A stretch of DNA of 64,000 bases, taken from Osedax frankpressi (Eukaryota > Annelida > Polychaeta > Sabellida > Siboglinidae). The translations under genes and the position numbers were made by a program. Shown here one piece after another: positions 1-9,300 of this stretch (within the stretch, counting starts at the first letter, position 1; each line of letters starts with the position of its first letter). The notes under the pieces were generated by a model, which was not told where the DNA came from, did no database searches, and worked only from the letters and a program-made list of their open reading frames with translations. Location of the stretch: contig OZ038318.1 in NCBI GenBank assembly GCA_964035775.1, positions 1,842,016-1,906,015 on the forward strand, written 5' to 3'.

Positions 1-1096
1 ACACTACCATTACACTACCATTACACTACCATTACACTACCATTACACTACCATTACACTACCATTACTTTACCATTACACTACCATTACACTACCGTTA
101 CACTACCATTACACTACCATTACACTACCACTACACTACCATTACACTACCATTACACTACCATTACACTACCATTACACTACCATTACACTACCACTAC
201 ACTACCACTACACTACCACTACACTACCATTACACTACCATTACACTACCATTACACTACCATTACACTACCATTACACTACCATTACACTACCATTACA
301 CTACCATTACACTACCATTACACTACCATTACACTACCATTACTTTACCATTACACTACCATTACACTACCATTACACTACCATTACACTACCATTACAC
401 TACCATTACACTACCATTACACTACCATTACACTACCATTACACTACCATTACACTACCACTACACTACCATTACACTACCATTACACTACCATTACACT
501 ACCATTACACTACCATTACACTACCATTACACTACCATTACACTACCATTACACTACCATTACACTACCATTACACTACCATTACACTAGCATTACACTA
601 CCATTACACTACCATTACACTACCATTACACTACCATTACACTACCATTACACTACCATTACACTACCATTACACTACCATTACTCTACCGTTACACTAC
701 CATTACACTACCGTTACACTACCATTACACTACCATTACACTACCATTACACTACCATTACACTACCATTACACTACCATTACACTACCATTACTTTACA
801 CTACCATTACACTACCATTACACTACCATTACACTACCATTACACTACCATTACTTTACCATTACACTACCATTACACTACCATTACACTACCATTACAC
901 TACCATTACTTTACCATTACACTACCATTACACTACCATTACACTACCACTACACTACCATTACACTACCATTACACTATCATTACACTACCATTACACT
1001 ACCATTACACTACCAATACACTACCATTACACTACCATTACACTACCATTACACTACCATTACACTACCATTACACTACCATTACTTTACCATTAC
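1..1096. repeat. 11-bp minisatellite array
   Basis: About 100 head-to-tail copies of ACACTACCATT run from the window edge to the assembly gap. Most copies are exact. Recurrent variants are ACTTTACCATT (for example near 67, 341, 851, 907, 1,083), ACACTACCACT and ACACTACCGTT. Distances between ACTTT variants are multiples of 11, such as 55 and 176. The + strand consensus contains no G. The array continues off the left edge and its right end is lost in the N block, so true length is unknown. It shares only the short TACACT core with the 40-bp satellite further right, and I see no clear common origin. Confidence 0.97.
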
Positions 1097-1296
1097 NNNN
1101 NNNNNNNNNNNNNNNNNNNNNNNNNNNNNNNNNNNNNNNNNNNNNNNNNNNNNNNNNNNNNNNNNNNNNNNNNNNNNNNNNNNNNNNNNNNNNNNNNNNN
1201 NNNNNNNNNNNNNNNNNNNNNNNNNNNNNNNNNNNNNNNNNNNNNNNNNNNNNNNNNNNNNNNNNNNNNNNNNNNNNNNNNNNNNNNNNNNNNNNN
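1097..1296. other. Assembly gap of exactly 200 N
   Basis: A run of 200 N joins the 11-bp array to unrelated AT-rich sequence. The round length suggests a scaffolding gap of unknown true size. Adjacency of the minisatellite to the unique island is therefore a scaffold inference, not read-level sequence. Confidence 0.98.
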
Positions 1297-1546
1297 CGGA
1301 CTTCGAGATATTCAATAATATGCAGAGGGGGGATTCGAGTTTTACAACGTATTCAAAGGTCAAGTTTTAGAGTTCAAAGTTATTAAGTAAAGGTCATAAG
1401 ACTAAGTAGGTGTGGTATTTAATTAATAGTGTATAGATTATTCGTAGTAAGAATTTAAAACTATTCCGTATTGATAATTTTATTTAAATTTAAAACACAT
1501 TGTTTAAATAATTTAAATTTAAAACTAAGCATAATAATACAGTTAC

Positions 1547-1611
<65 letters not shown>

Positions 1612-1779
1612 AGCACTTTTAATTATAATCATTGTCAAGGGCTAAATATTGATATATTAATGAAAAAAAATCTATATTCTAATATTATAAAAAGAATAAG
1701 TACACACAACAAATGTATAGAAACTAATAGAAATAAATGGTAAATAAAGGAGAAGGATACTGATATCTGAATAGGGAAA
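1297..1779. other. AT-rich single-copy stretch, no gene seen
   Basis: Apart from the AT dinucleotide run at 1,550-1,609 this is low-complexity AT-rich DNA. Two similar segments with TTTAAATTTAAAAC lie about 28 bp apart near 1,485-1,530. I found no supported coding frame on either strand. The + strand open frame through 1,471-1,743 exists only because the dinucleotide run reads as alternating Ile and Tyr. Confidence 0.7.
1550..1609. repeat. (AT)30 microsatellite
   Basis: An uninterrupted 60-bp AT dinucleotide run. It is self-complementary and could extrude as a cruciform. A much shorter run of the same type lies near 2,112-2,125. Confidence 0.97.
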
Positions 1780-1968
1780 TTAAATATACGTTTTAACTGC
1801 GTTATCTAATGCGGTAGGGTGGTGACTTTTCCCAGAAGTCACGATGGAGGCAACCCTATATAGTATACTCCCCGATATCCTTACTACAATGTCTAATGCA
1901 TCAGTAATAACTGTTGTAGATATACGAGTATACAAAACAAATTTTGAAGAAAAGGTAGCAAAAACAAC
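1780..1968 (-). CDS. Candidate exon, unknown family
   Basis: The minus strand is open for 62 codons in DNA that is otherwise about 75-80% AT, ending in TAA at 1,780-1,782. The right part is AT-rich and reads like a pyrimidine tract plus intron end. An acceptor-like CAACAG ends at 1,911, which would leave an exon of about 1,780-1,910 encoding DALDIVVRISGSILYRVAS and a further ~20 residues ending VKTYI. A GTATAT just before the stop could be a weak donor. Base composition is clearly less AT-rich than the flanks, which supports past or present coding function. I do not recognise the protein. A faint resemblance to the small BORC subunit BORCS7 was considered and not accepted. Its reading phase does not join cleanly to the candidate exon at 2,907-2,981. 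Confidence 0.3.
   Translation of the reverse strand, partial: VVFATFSSKFVLYTRISTTVITDALDIVVRISGSILYRVASIVTSGKSHHPTALDNAVKTYI
1822..1842. other. Short perfect hairpin inside candidate exon
   Basis: GTGACTT and AAGTCAC form a perfect 7-bp inverted repeat around a 7-base loop. AGGGT and ACCCT bracket it more loosely. It lies in the most GC-rich part of the left island. It may be a by-product of coding sequence or a small structured RNA; I see nothing that decides. Confidence 0.4.
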
Positions 1969-2879
1969 TTATAATTATTAATAGAGCTTAGAATATATTA
2001 TTATATATTTGTAAATTTATAATAGAAAATAGTGGTCGCATTGTAAAAATCAAGATACTTTATGAATGCATGCAGAAAGTTTGATTTTGAGGTGATTGGA
2101 GGTAGAGCATTGTATATATATATATCATTTTTATGAATTATTAGTTTCAGCGAATCTCATCTCAATAAAAATAAAACAATAGAATATCTGAATATTTTCG
2201 CGGGTAAAATACTATTGTATATACACAAATATATATATTCGCGATACTAGATGAATACATTCACATATATATTAAACTAATAATATAATATTTAGTTGCA
2301 AAACAATTTAAAAACTAACATATATAATATATTATCAACTGTTGATCAATGATATTATTAAAATAAAACATATACTAATTAGAGAATACCAGTGCTACAA
2401 CATTAACATATAGTTCTATATATTATTATATAATAAAAGTAAGCATTGTATATACTAGTACCGAGAATATAATATATTATTATCTTAGGATATTTGATAA
2501 CAAAAGTATTGTTAATAAAAGTAATATATGAAATTTACAATAAATTGTAATAATTATGAAACTCACATTTGTCCTATATATGAAATTATAGCCTTATAAA
2601 GACCGGGTTTTATGTTAGTTGTACAATTAAACACATTCACATCTAATGGTAAGTTGGAGATATTTAGGAGTAATAGTAACACTTTAGAAATAAATAGCTA
2701 ACACATTGTGTCCATGAGATTTGAAATATTTTATTTAAATAATATATAGTTATAATAATAATTAAACGAGAAATATGGATATCTTTATATTTCAACTCTA
2801 ATTGGTTATATCGTGTAACATAAACACACAGATATTTTTTATAAAATCATTACATAATTAAATGTATAATTTTTATAAC
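1969..2879. other. AT-rich stretch with no recognisable gene
   Basis: About 900 bp of very AT-rich, stop-dense DNA on both strands, with a short TA run near 2,112-2,125 and scattered TTCGCG-type words (near 2,200 and 2,240). It could be intron or intergenic DNA. I see no tandem repeat, RNA gene or coding segment in it. Confidence 0.65.
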
Positions 2880-2981
2880 TTATTTCGTATCCATGACACG
2901 GCTTACAGCAAACTGAAAAGGATTTTTTGAATTTAAACCATTGGCTTTTCCTCCTTTAATTCTTTCAGACATTATAATGAG
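2880..2981 (-). CDS. Candidate small exon, unknown family
   Basis: Reading leftward on the minus strand, a good acceptor-like TATATTTTCAG ends at 2,982. It is followed by CTCATTATA and an ATG at 2,972-2,970. The frame gives MSERIKGGKANGLNSKNPFQ and ten more residues to TAA at 2,882-2,880. A donor-like GCT|GTAAGC lies inside it (exon end 2,907), so this may be a first coding exon of about 22 codons and not a complete 30-residue frame. Codon content (Gly, Lys, Asn, Ser) and composition differ from the AT-only surroundings. I do not recognise the protein. It lies about 2.2 kb downstream of the BORCS5-like stop on the same strand, so it would belong to a different gene. Confidence 0.33.
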   Translation of the reverse strand, partial: LIIMSERIKGGKANGLNSKNPFQFAVSRVMDTK

Positions 2982-3275
2982 CTGAAAATATATAGGACAT
3001 ATTGGGATAATAAAATAAGTAAACAGTAATTTTTTTTATATTATAAAATAAAGCTATAATATTAGCTATAAATAAATATTAGCTATAAATGGTTTTAATT
3101 GGTTGTATCTATTAAAAAAGTAAATGGTTAATTAATTAAATGGTAAATTACTATTGGTTATATTCTTACGTTTAGGTTTGTTTATTTATTTAAAAGCCCA
3201 CGTTTAGATTCGTTTATTTATTTATATATCTAAGATTTTCCTTTACATTTTACCTTGTACTATATGAAAATCGTT
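2982..3275. other. AT-rich spacer with two small direct repeats
   Basis: ATTAGCTATAAAT occurs at 3,061-3,073 and 3,078-3,090 (17-bp period). A 25-bp segment beginning ACGTTTAG and rich in TTTATTTATTTA occurs at 3,168-3,192 and 3,200-3,224 with two mismatches (32-bp period). Each is a two-copy local duplication. Nothing else is visible. Confidence 0.75.
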
Positions 3276-3700
3276 ATGTTTGAAATTTGTTGCTAAACAT
3301 TTTGAAATGATCGTCTGATATGGAGAAACTTTTGTAGTTCTCAAGGCGTCCTTAGAGAATTTCGTCCGCGATGCCTTTACCTATACAGAACCTACAAGAG
3401 AAAACTGTTGCCGCTATTAATGTCTACTCTCAAAGGTCCAGGATGAACTCTACGGATTCGGCGGTTAATCTCTAAATAATTACTGATATTAATTGTCGTA
3501 TTACAAATTGGCATATAAAACACTTGATCTCTTCGTGTAGATTACAGTAACTTTAATATTGCATGTTTTTCCTTTACTATATCCAAGAGCTCCAGTCTTA
3601 GTTTGTAACAATGCTGTCTATATTCCAAAGTATCCATTAGAATGTTTTTGGATAAGTGTCACTTTATCTCTAGAAATGTCTAATTCATGACAATAGCTAT
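3276..3700. other. Lower-AT patch with short open frames on both strands
   Basis: This patch is visibly richer in G and C than its flanks and has several 30-50 codon open frames, none recognised. Minus strand: 3,542-3,637 (ATG; MDTLEYRQHCYKLRLELLDI and 11 more, charged and helix-like); 3,501-3,617 (38 codons containing TGALGYSKGKTCNIKVTV); about 3,396-3,536; and near 3,280-3,350 a frame with GRLENYKSFSISDDHF. Plus strand: 3,541-3,690 (49 codons) and about 3,306-3,440. Acceptor-like sites occur on both strands, for example TTTTCTCTTGTAG on the minus strand near 3,390. The patch may hold exons of an unknown gene or an eroded coding sequence. Frame and strand cannot be fixed by eye. Confidence 0.35.
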
Positions 3701-3730
3701 ATAATATTATCAGAATAACAATTAAGTGTG

Positions 3731-3952
3731 GGTAAGAATTGACAAATGGATGTTACCGCATATCTACTTCTCCAATGCCCGAACAAATGCAAACTCGTTC
3801 AGCACTCGATTAACATTTTGGTCGTTTTGTTACTAATAACTTAATTAGTAGTAGCACTTTGAAAATGTTAATTTAGTGCTGAACCGAAGTCTGCAATTGT
3901 TCGTGCATTGTGTTTGTAGATATGCGGTAATATCAATCTGGCAATCCTTACC
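3731..3952. repeat. 222-bp imperfect palindrome (foldback/MITE-like)
   Basis: The two halves are inverted copies about 110 bp long, centred at 3,840. The outer 29 bp (GGTAAGAATTG... against the reverse complement ending at 3,952) match at about 24 positions. The next segment, TTACCGCATATCTAC at 3,752, is perfectly complemented by GTAGATATGCGGTAA. Further in, CAATGC(A/C)CGAACAA, GTTCAGCACT and ATTAACATTTT also pair. The innermost arms are CTAAT/ATTAG around a 6-base loop. No coding frame lies inside and no clear target-site duplication flanks it. The structure fits an old non-autonomous foldback element or an RNA hairpin locus; I infer the former because of length and mismatch load. Confidence 0.7.
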
Positions 3953-3994
3953 TTGGTCATATGTTACACACGAAACATCGTAGTTTCTTGAGAT

Positions 3995-4132
3995 CTATCT
4001 CCACCCCTCCCTCCTTATTTGTTTTTTCTTTGGATTTGAAAAAATGTCTTTAATTTGTTCTCTACTCCATACCAAAAGTATTACTAATATGCCGATAGAT
4101 ATCCAACTCGCCAGTAGTATTGGTGAATTCAC
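3995..4132 (-). CDS. Candidate last exon with one membrane segment
   Basis: On the minus strand, 45 codons run from GTG at 4,132 (just after an acceptor-like ACGTATAG) to TAG at 3,997-3,995. The product has a hydrophobic segment, roughly residues 4-22 (PILLASWISIGILVILLVW). It is followed by a charged tail SREQIKDIFSNPKKKQ and an Arg-rich end, a layout typical of a single-pass membrane protein C-terminus. I do not recognise a family. Caution: the plus strand is also open across 3,984-4,178 (64 codons with an internal ATG at about 4,044), so one of the two is a shadow or both are chance. The same TATAG|GTGAAT edge could instead be a donor. The 222-bp palindrome starts 43 bp downstream of the stop. 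Confidence 0.25.
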   Translation of the reverse strand: MNSPILLASWISIGILVILLVWSREQIKDIFSNPKKKQIRREGWR

Positions 4133-4166
4133 CTATACGTTAACGTACTTAATTTATAATAAAACC

Positions 4167-4182
4167 GGCCTTTTTTAAGGCC
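4167..4182. other. GGCCTT/AAGGCC hairpin
   Basis: A perfect 6-bp inverted repeat GGCCTT-TTTT-AAGGCC. It is unusual here because the surrounding kilobase has almost no GC-rich words. Function unknown; it may be chance. Confidence 0.4.
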
Positions 4183-5169
4183 ACCAATTTCATATGAGTT
4201 TACGTAATTATTAAAAATATCATTTCGATTTTAATAATATTGGCATATTATTTACCACTAGAAATTAATATATTATATACATTGTACATTTTTGTTATAA
4301 TTATATGTTCTAGCACGATTAGATTATTAATCTCATGTTATGTGTTATTTTAATAATTATATTGTTTTACTTCAGTATTTAACTTTAACTTTTTAATCAA
4401 AAGCTGATATTATTTTATTAGTTCATTATATTATTAGAGTAAATATATAAGAGAAGATCGTTTAGTACTACGAATATAATGTAACATCGTAACTATGGAT
4501 ATATTGACATTTAATTTGTTAGTATTTAAACCAATCAAATAATATTATTTATATTTTAAATATATTGATCAAATAAATTTAAAACAAATGTCTGTAAATT
4601 AAATATTTGAATACATAACATCTTTTTAATTACTTGCAAATTATGAATTATAACCTAGGATATATTTAAACTATTATTATAGTGAAAATATTATTTATGT
4701 GTATAATCAAATAAATGAGAACTCAATAATTAGAGATTTATTAAATGATTTTCTTGAAGTATTTTGTATCATTGATAATACAAAAATGAATATATGTAAT
4801 TATAATACTATGTATTATCACACCAATACATGATTAATGTAATGTAATGATTGATGCAATTTAATACACTATCACATCATAAGGAAGACTATTTTTGTAT
4901 AGTGAATCATTATGATTAATAATGATGAATTATGCACACAGAATAATTATAAAACGATAAACGCAAAATAAAATAAACTTGTTGCTATTATTATCAATAA
5001 TTATATAAAATCTACTATTATTGGAATACTAATTATAATACTTAAATTAATAATTATAATAAATAGACATTCTCTATGTCAATGATAAAAACAATTCATA
5101 AATATCTATAATATAAACATTACATAAAGAATGTACAGGATTGAGTGTTTAGCGAAATTTCAATATATT
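4183..5169. other. AT-rich stretch, probable 3' flank of the BORCS5-like exon
   Basis: Roughly 990 bp of very AT-rich DNA, with no supported coding frame on either strand. It lies directly downstream of the minus-strand stop at 5,170, so its right part should hold a 3' UTR if that gene is expressed. Minus-strand AATAAA (at 4,742-4,737) and ATTAAA (at 4,865-4,860) hexamers exist, but such words are common in DNA this AT-rich, so I do not call a poly(A) site. Confidence 0.6.
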
Positions 5170-5318
5170 CTATGTATCTTTTGCTTGTAGTGTGAACTTC
5201 TCCAATCTATGTTGTTCTGGTAATAAGTCATTCACTTCACTCACTAGTTTCAGAGTGTTGTCAACCTTTTGGAGAAATATTGATGATGAGGAGAGAGTAA
5301 ATGCTTTCAATAATTGTG
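5170..5318 (-). CDS. C-terminal exon of a BORCS5 (myrlysin) homologue
   Basis: BORCS5 is a subunit of BORC, the lysosome-surface complex that recruits Arl8 and kinesin for outward lysosome movement. Seen: the minus strand is open for 53 codons (5,331 to TAG at 5,172-5,170) in DNA otherwise full of stops. The end reads LVSEVNDLLPEQHRLEKF followed by TLQAKDT. From memory, human BORCS5 ends with LDRLNSMLPEGERLEPFSM plus a charged tail. The two align without gaps from VDNT/IDQT onward with shared T, L, N, LPE, RLE and F. The exon start is uncertain: an acceptor-like AAATCCAG gives 5,318, while CTCC-rich sequence ending CCAAAAG gives 5,265, exactly where the similarity begins. An internal GTGAGT could mimic a donor, but the conserved residues lie beyond it. 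Only the final ~30-50 of about 200 residues are here; earlier exons must lie at higher coordinates. Confidence 0.7.
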
Positions 5319-5702
5319 CTGGATTTATACACGATAAAAAATATATTTACATTTAATACACAGTATTACGTAACCATATTACTTATATTTAAAAGATAAC
5401 AGTCTTGCAGCATTATTATCTGATAATAAATATGAAATAATGATCTCATATTTCGTACTCGGCAATATTTACAAATTGTGAGAATTAATTTATGTTTTAA
5501 ATAATATATTTTTATAATATATCGTCAAAAATAGTTTTACAAAGTCATTTGATGTATTACAAACATAATTGGTTACCATAAAAGAAATGACCTGGATTAT
5601 TTGTTGGGTACATTTACTTTACCTAGTCAAGAGAAATACTTAGGTTAATAAATCCTATACATATTCGCGAATTAATATTGGAGTAAGTCATGGTAGGGAA
5701 AT
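5319..5702. other. AT-rich sequence upstream of the BORCS5-like exon, likely intron
   Basis: No coding segment on either strand resembles the preceding part of BORCS5. A T-rich run (TATTTTTTATC on the minus strand) sits just before the acceptor candidate at 5,319. Scattered mixed sequence around 5,590-5,690 has no recognisable signal. By inference this is the 3' end of an intron whose remainder contains the tandem repeats. Confidence 0.5.
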
Positions 5703-6203
5703 AAAGTATTAGAGTATTAGAGTAGAGTATTGGAGTAAAGTATTTGAGTGTTAGAGTAAAGTATTATGATATTATACTAGAATATAAGAGAATCAGAGTA
5801 TTAGAGTATAGTATTGGAGTAAAGTATTTGAGTGTTAGAGTAGAGTATTATGGTATTATACTAGAATATGAGAGAATCAGAGTATTGGAGTAAAGTATTT
5901 GAGTGTTAGAGTAGAGTATTATGGTATTATACTAGAATATAAGATAATCAGAGTATTGGAGTAAAGTATTTGAGTGTTAGAGTAGAGTATTATGGTATTA
6001 TACTAGAATATAAGAGAATCAGAGTATTAGAGTATAGTATTGGAGTAAAGTATTTGAGTGTTAGAGTAGAGTATTATGGTATTATACTAGATTATCAGAG
6101 AATCAGAGTATTAGAGTATAGTATTGGAGTAAAGTATTTGAGTGTTAGAGTAGAGTATTATGGTATTATACTAGAATATCAGAGTATCAGAGTATTAGAG
6201 TAT
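5703..6203. repeat. 84/71-bp minisatellite, six copies
   Basis: Six tandem units share the segment TATTATACTAGA (near 5,773, 5,857, 5,928, 5,999, 6,083, 6,167). Spacings are 84, 71, 71, 84 and 84 bp, the short form lacking a 13-bp GTATTAGAGTATA-like piece. Each unit is itself built from shorter words of the type GTATT(A/G/T)GAGTA. The + strand is rich in G and nearly free of C, the reverse of both neighbouring arrays. Because 84 is divisible by 3, a 28-codon periodic open frame appears at 5,970-6,251, which I regard as non-coding. Confidence 0.95.
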
Positions 6204-6310
6204 GCTCAATTACATTACAATATATGTTTCAATTATTGCAGTGCAGTGTAAATATTAAATAAATACATACTACTCTGAATATGGTAAACACCGAATGATA
6301 CACTTAATTA
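6204..6310. other. Junction between minisatellite and 40-bp satellite
   Basis: About 100 bp of mixed sequence with a GCAGTGCAGTG word at 6,238. It then decays into satellite-like pieces (ATACACTTAATTACACACC) before regular units begin. No duplication or transposon end is evident at the boundary. Confidence 0.6.
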
Positions 6311-9300
6311 CACACCACACTATATAAACATTATAATACACTCTATAAATAATAAATACACACTAAATAATACACTATTGTAAACATTATAATATACTCT
6401 ACAATAAATAATACACTATATAAACATTATAATACACTACACTAAATAATACACTATATAAACATTATAATACACTCTACACTAAATAATACACTATATA
6501 AACATTATAATACACTCTACACTAAATAATACACTATATAAACATTATAATACACTCTACACTAAATAATACACTATATAAACATTATAATACACTCTAC
6601 ACTAAATAATACACTACTGTAAACATTATAATACACTCTACATTAAATAATACATTATATAAACATTATAATACACTCTACACTAAATAATACACTATAT
6701 GAACATTATAATACACTCTACACTAAATAATACACTATAGTAAACATTATAATACACTCTACACTAAATAATACACTATATAAACATTATAATACACTCT
6801 ACACTAAATAATACACTAAATAAACATTATAATACACTCTACACTAAATAATACACTATATAAACATTATAATATACTCTGCACTAAATAATACACTATA
6901 TAAACATTATAATACACTCTACACTAAATAATACACTATTGTAAACATTATAATACACTCTACACTAAATAATACACTATATAAACATTATAATACACTC
7001 TACACTAAATAATACACTATATAAACATTATAATACACTCTACACTAAATAATACACTATTGTAAACATTATAATACACTCTACACTAAATAATACACTA
7101 TATAAACATTATAATACACTCTACACTAAATAATACACTATATAAACATTATAATACACTCTACACTAAATAATACACTATATAAACATTATAATATACT
7201 CTACACTAAATAATGCATTATATAAACATTATAATACACTCTACACTAAATAATACACTAAATAAACATTATAATACACTCTACACTAAATAATACACTA
7301 TATAAACATTATAATACACTCTACACTAAATAATACACTATATAAATATTATAATATACTCTACACTAAATAATACACTATATAAACATTATAATATACT
7401 CTACACTAAATAATACACTATATAAACATTATAATGCACTCTACACTAAATAATACATTATATAAACATTATAATACACTCTACACTAAATAATACGCTA
7501 AATAAACATTATAATACACTCTACACTAAATAATACACTCTACACTAAATAATACACTATATAAACATTAGAATATACTCTACACTAAATAATACACTAT
7601 ATAAACATTATAATACACTCTACACTAAATAATACACTATATAAACATTATAATGCACTCTACACTAAATAATACACTATATAAACATTATAATACACTA
7701 TACACTAAATAATTCACTATATAAACATTATAATACAGTCTACACTAAATAATACACTATATAAACATTATAATATACTCTACACTAAATAATACACTAT
7801 ATAAACATTATAATACACTCTACACTAAATAATACACTATATAAACATTATAATACACTCTACACTAAATAATACACTATTGTAAATATTATAATACACT
7901 CTACACTAAATAATACACTATATAAACATTATAATACACTCTATACTAAATAATACACTATATAAACATTATAATATACTCTACACTAAATAATACACTA
8001 TATAAACATTATTAATACACTTTACACTAAATAATACACTATTGTAAACATTATAATACACTCTACACTAAATAATACACTATATAAACATTATAATACA
8101 CTCTACACTAAATAATACATTATATAAACATTATAATACATTCTACACTAAATAATACATTATTGTAAACAATATAATACACTCTACATTAAATAATACA
8201 CTATATAAACATTATAATATACTCTACACTAAATAATACACTATATAAACATTATAATACACTCTACACTAAATAATACACTATTGTAAACATTATAATA
8301 CACTCTACACTAAATAATATATTATATAAACATTATAATACACTCTACACTAAATAATACACTATATAAACATTATAATACACTCTACACTAAATAATAC
8401 ACTATAGTAAACATTATAATACACTCTACACTAAATAATACACTATATAAACATTATAATACACTCTACACTAAATAATACACAATATAAACATTATAAT
8501 ATACTCTACACTAAATAATACACTATATAAACATTATAACATACTCTACACTAAATAATACACTATTGTAAACATTATAATATACTCTACACTAAATAAT
8601 ACACTATGTAAACATTATAATACACTCTACACTAAATAATACATTATTGTAAACATTATAATACACTCTACACTAAATAATACACTATATAAACATTATA
8701 ATACACTCTACACTAAATAATACACTATATAAACATTATAATACACTCTACACTAAATAATACACTATTGTAAACATTATAATACACTCTACACTAAATA
8801 ATACACTATATAAACATTATAATACACTCTACACTAAATAATACACTATATAAACATTATAATATACTCTACACTAAATAATATACTATATAAACATTAT
8901 AATACATTCTACACTAAATAATACATTATATAAACATTATAATACCTTCTACACTAAATAATACATTATTGTAAACATTATAATACACTCTACACTAAAT
9001 AATACACTATATAAACATTATAATACACTCTACACTAAATAATACACTATTGTAAACATTATAATGCACTCTACACTAAATAATACACTATATAAACATT
9101 ATAATATACTCTACACTAAATAATACATTATATAAACATTATAATACACTCTACACTAAATAATACACTATATAAACATTATAATACACTATACACTAAA
9201 TAATACACTATATAAACATTATAATATACTCTACACTAAATAATACATTATATAAACATTATAATATACTCTACACTAAATAATACACTATATAAACATT

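Noticed and set aside
1-1096. Telomeric repeat
   Set aside because: ACACTACCATT is not a known telomere motif, lacks the usual G-run, and is followed by other scaffold sequence.
1082-1363. Open frame on the minus strand across the N block
   Set aside because: It spans 200 unknown bases and minisatellite sequence, so it has no evidential value.
1471-1743. 90-codon open frame on the plus strand
   Set aside because: About a third of it is the AT dinucleotide run read as Ile-Tyr; the rest is AT-rich with no domain-like sequence.
1780-1910. BORCS7-like protein
   Set aside because: About 6 identities in 42 positions without a conserved motif, and a stop where the family continues; too weak to name.
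3300-3420. Hammerhead ribozyme (CTGAT and GGACGAAA words on opposite strands)
   Set aside because: The two core parts are not on the same strand at the right spacing, and no stem II could be drawn.
3731-3952. microRNA precursor
   Set aside because: Far longer than a typical animal precursor and paired along its whole length with scattered mismatches; a foldback element is the simpler reading.
5970-6251. 93-codon open frame on the plus strand with a 28-residue repeat
   Set aside because: It is the translation of an 84-bp minisatellite whose length is divisible by three; open by periodicity, with no sign of a real protein.
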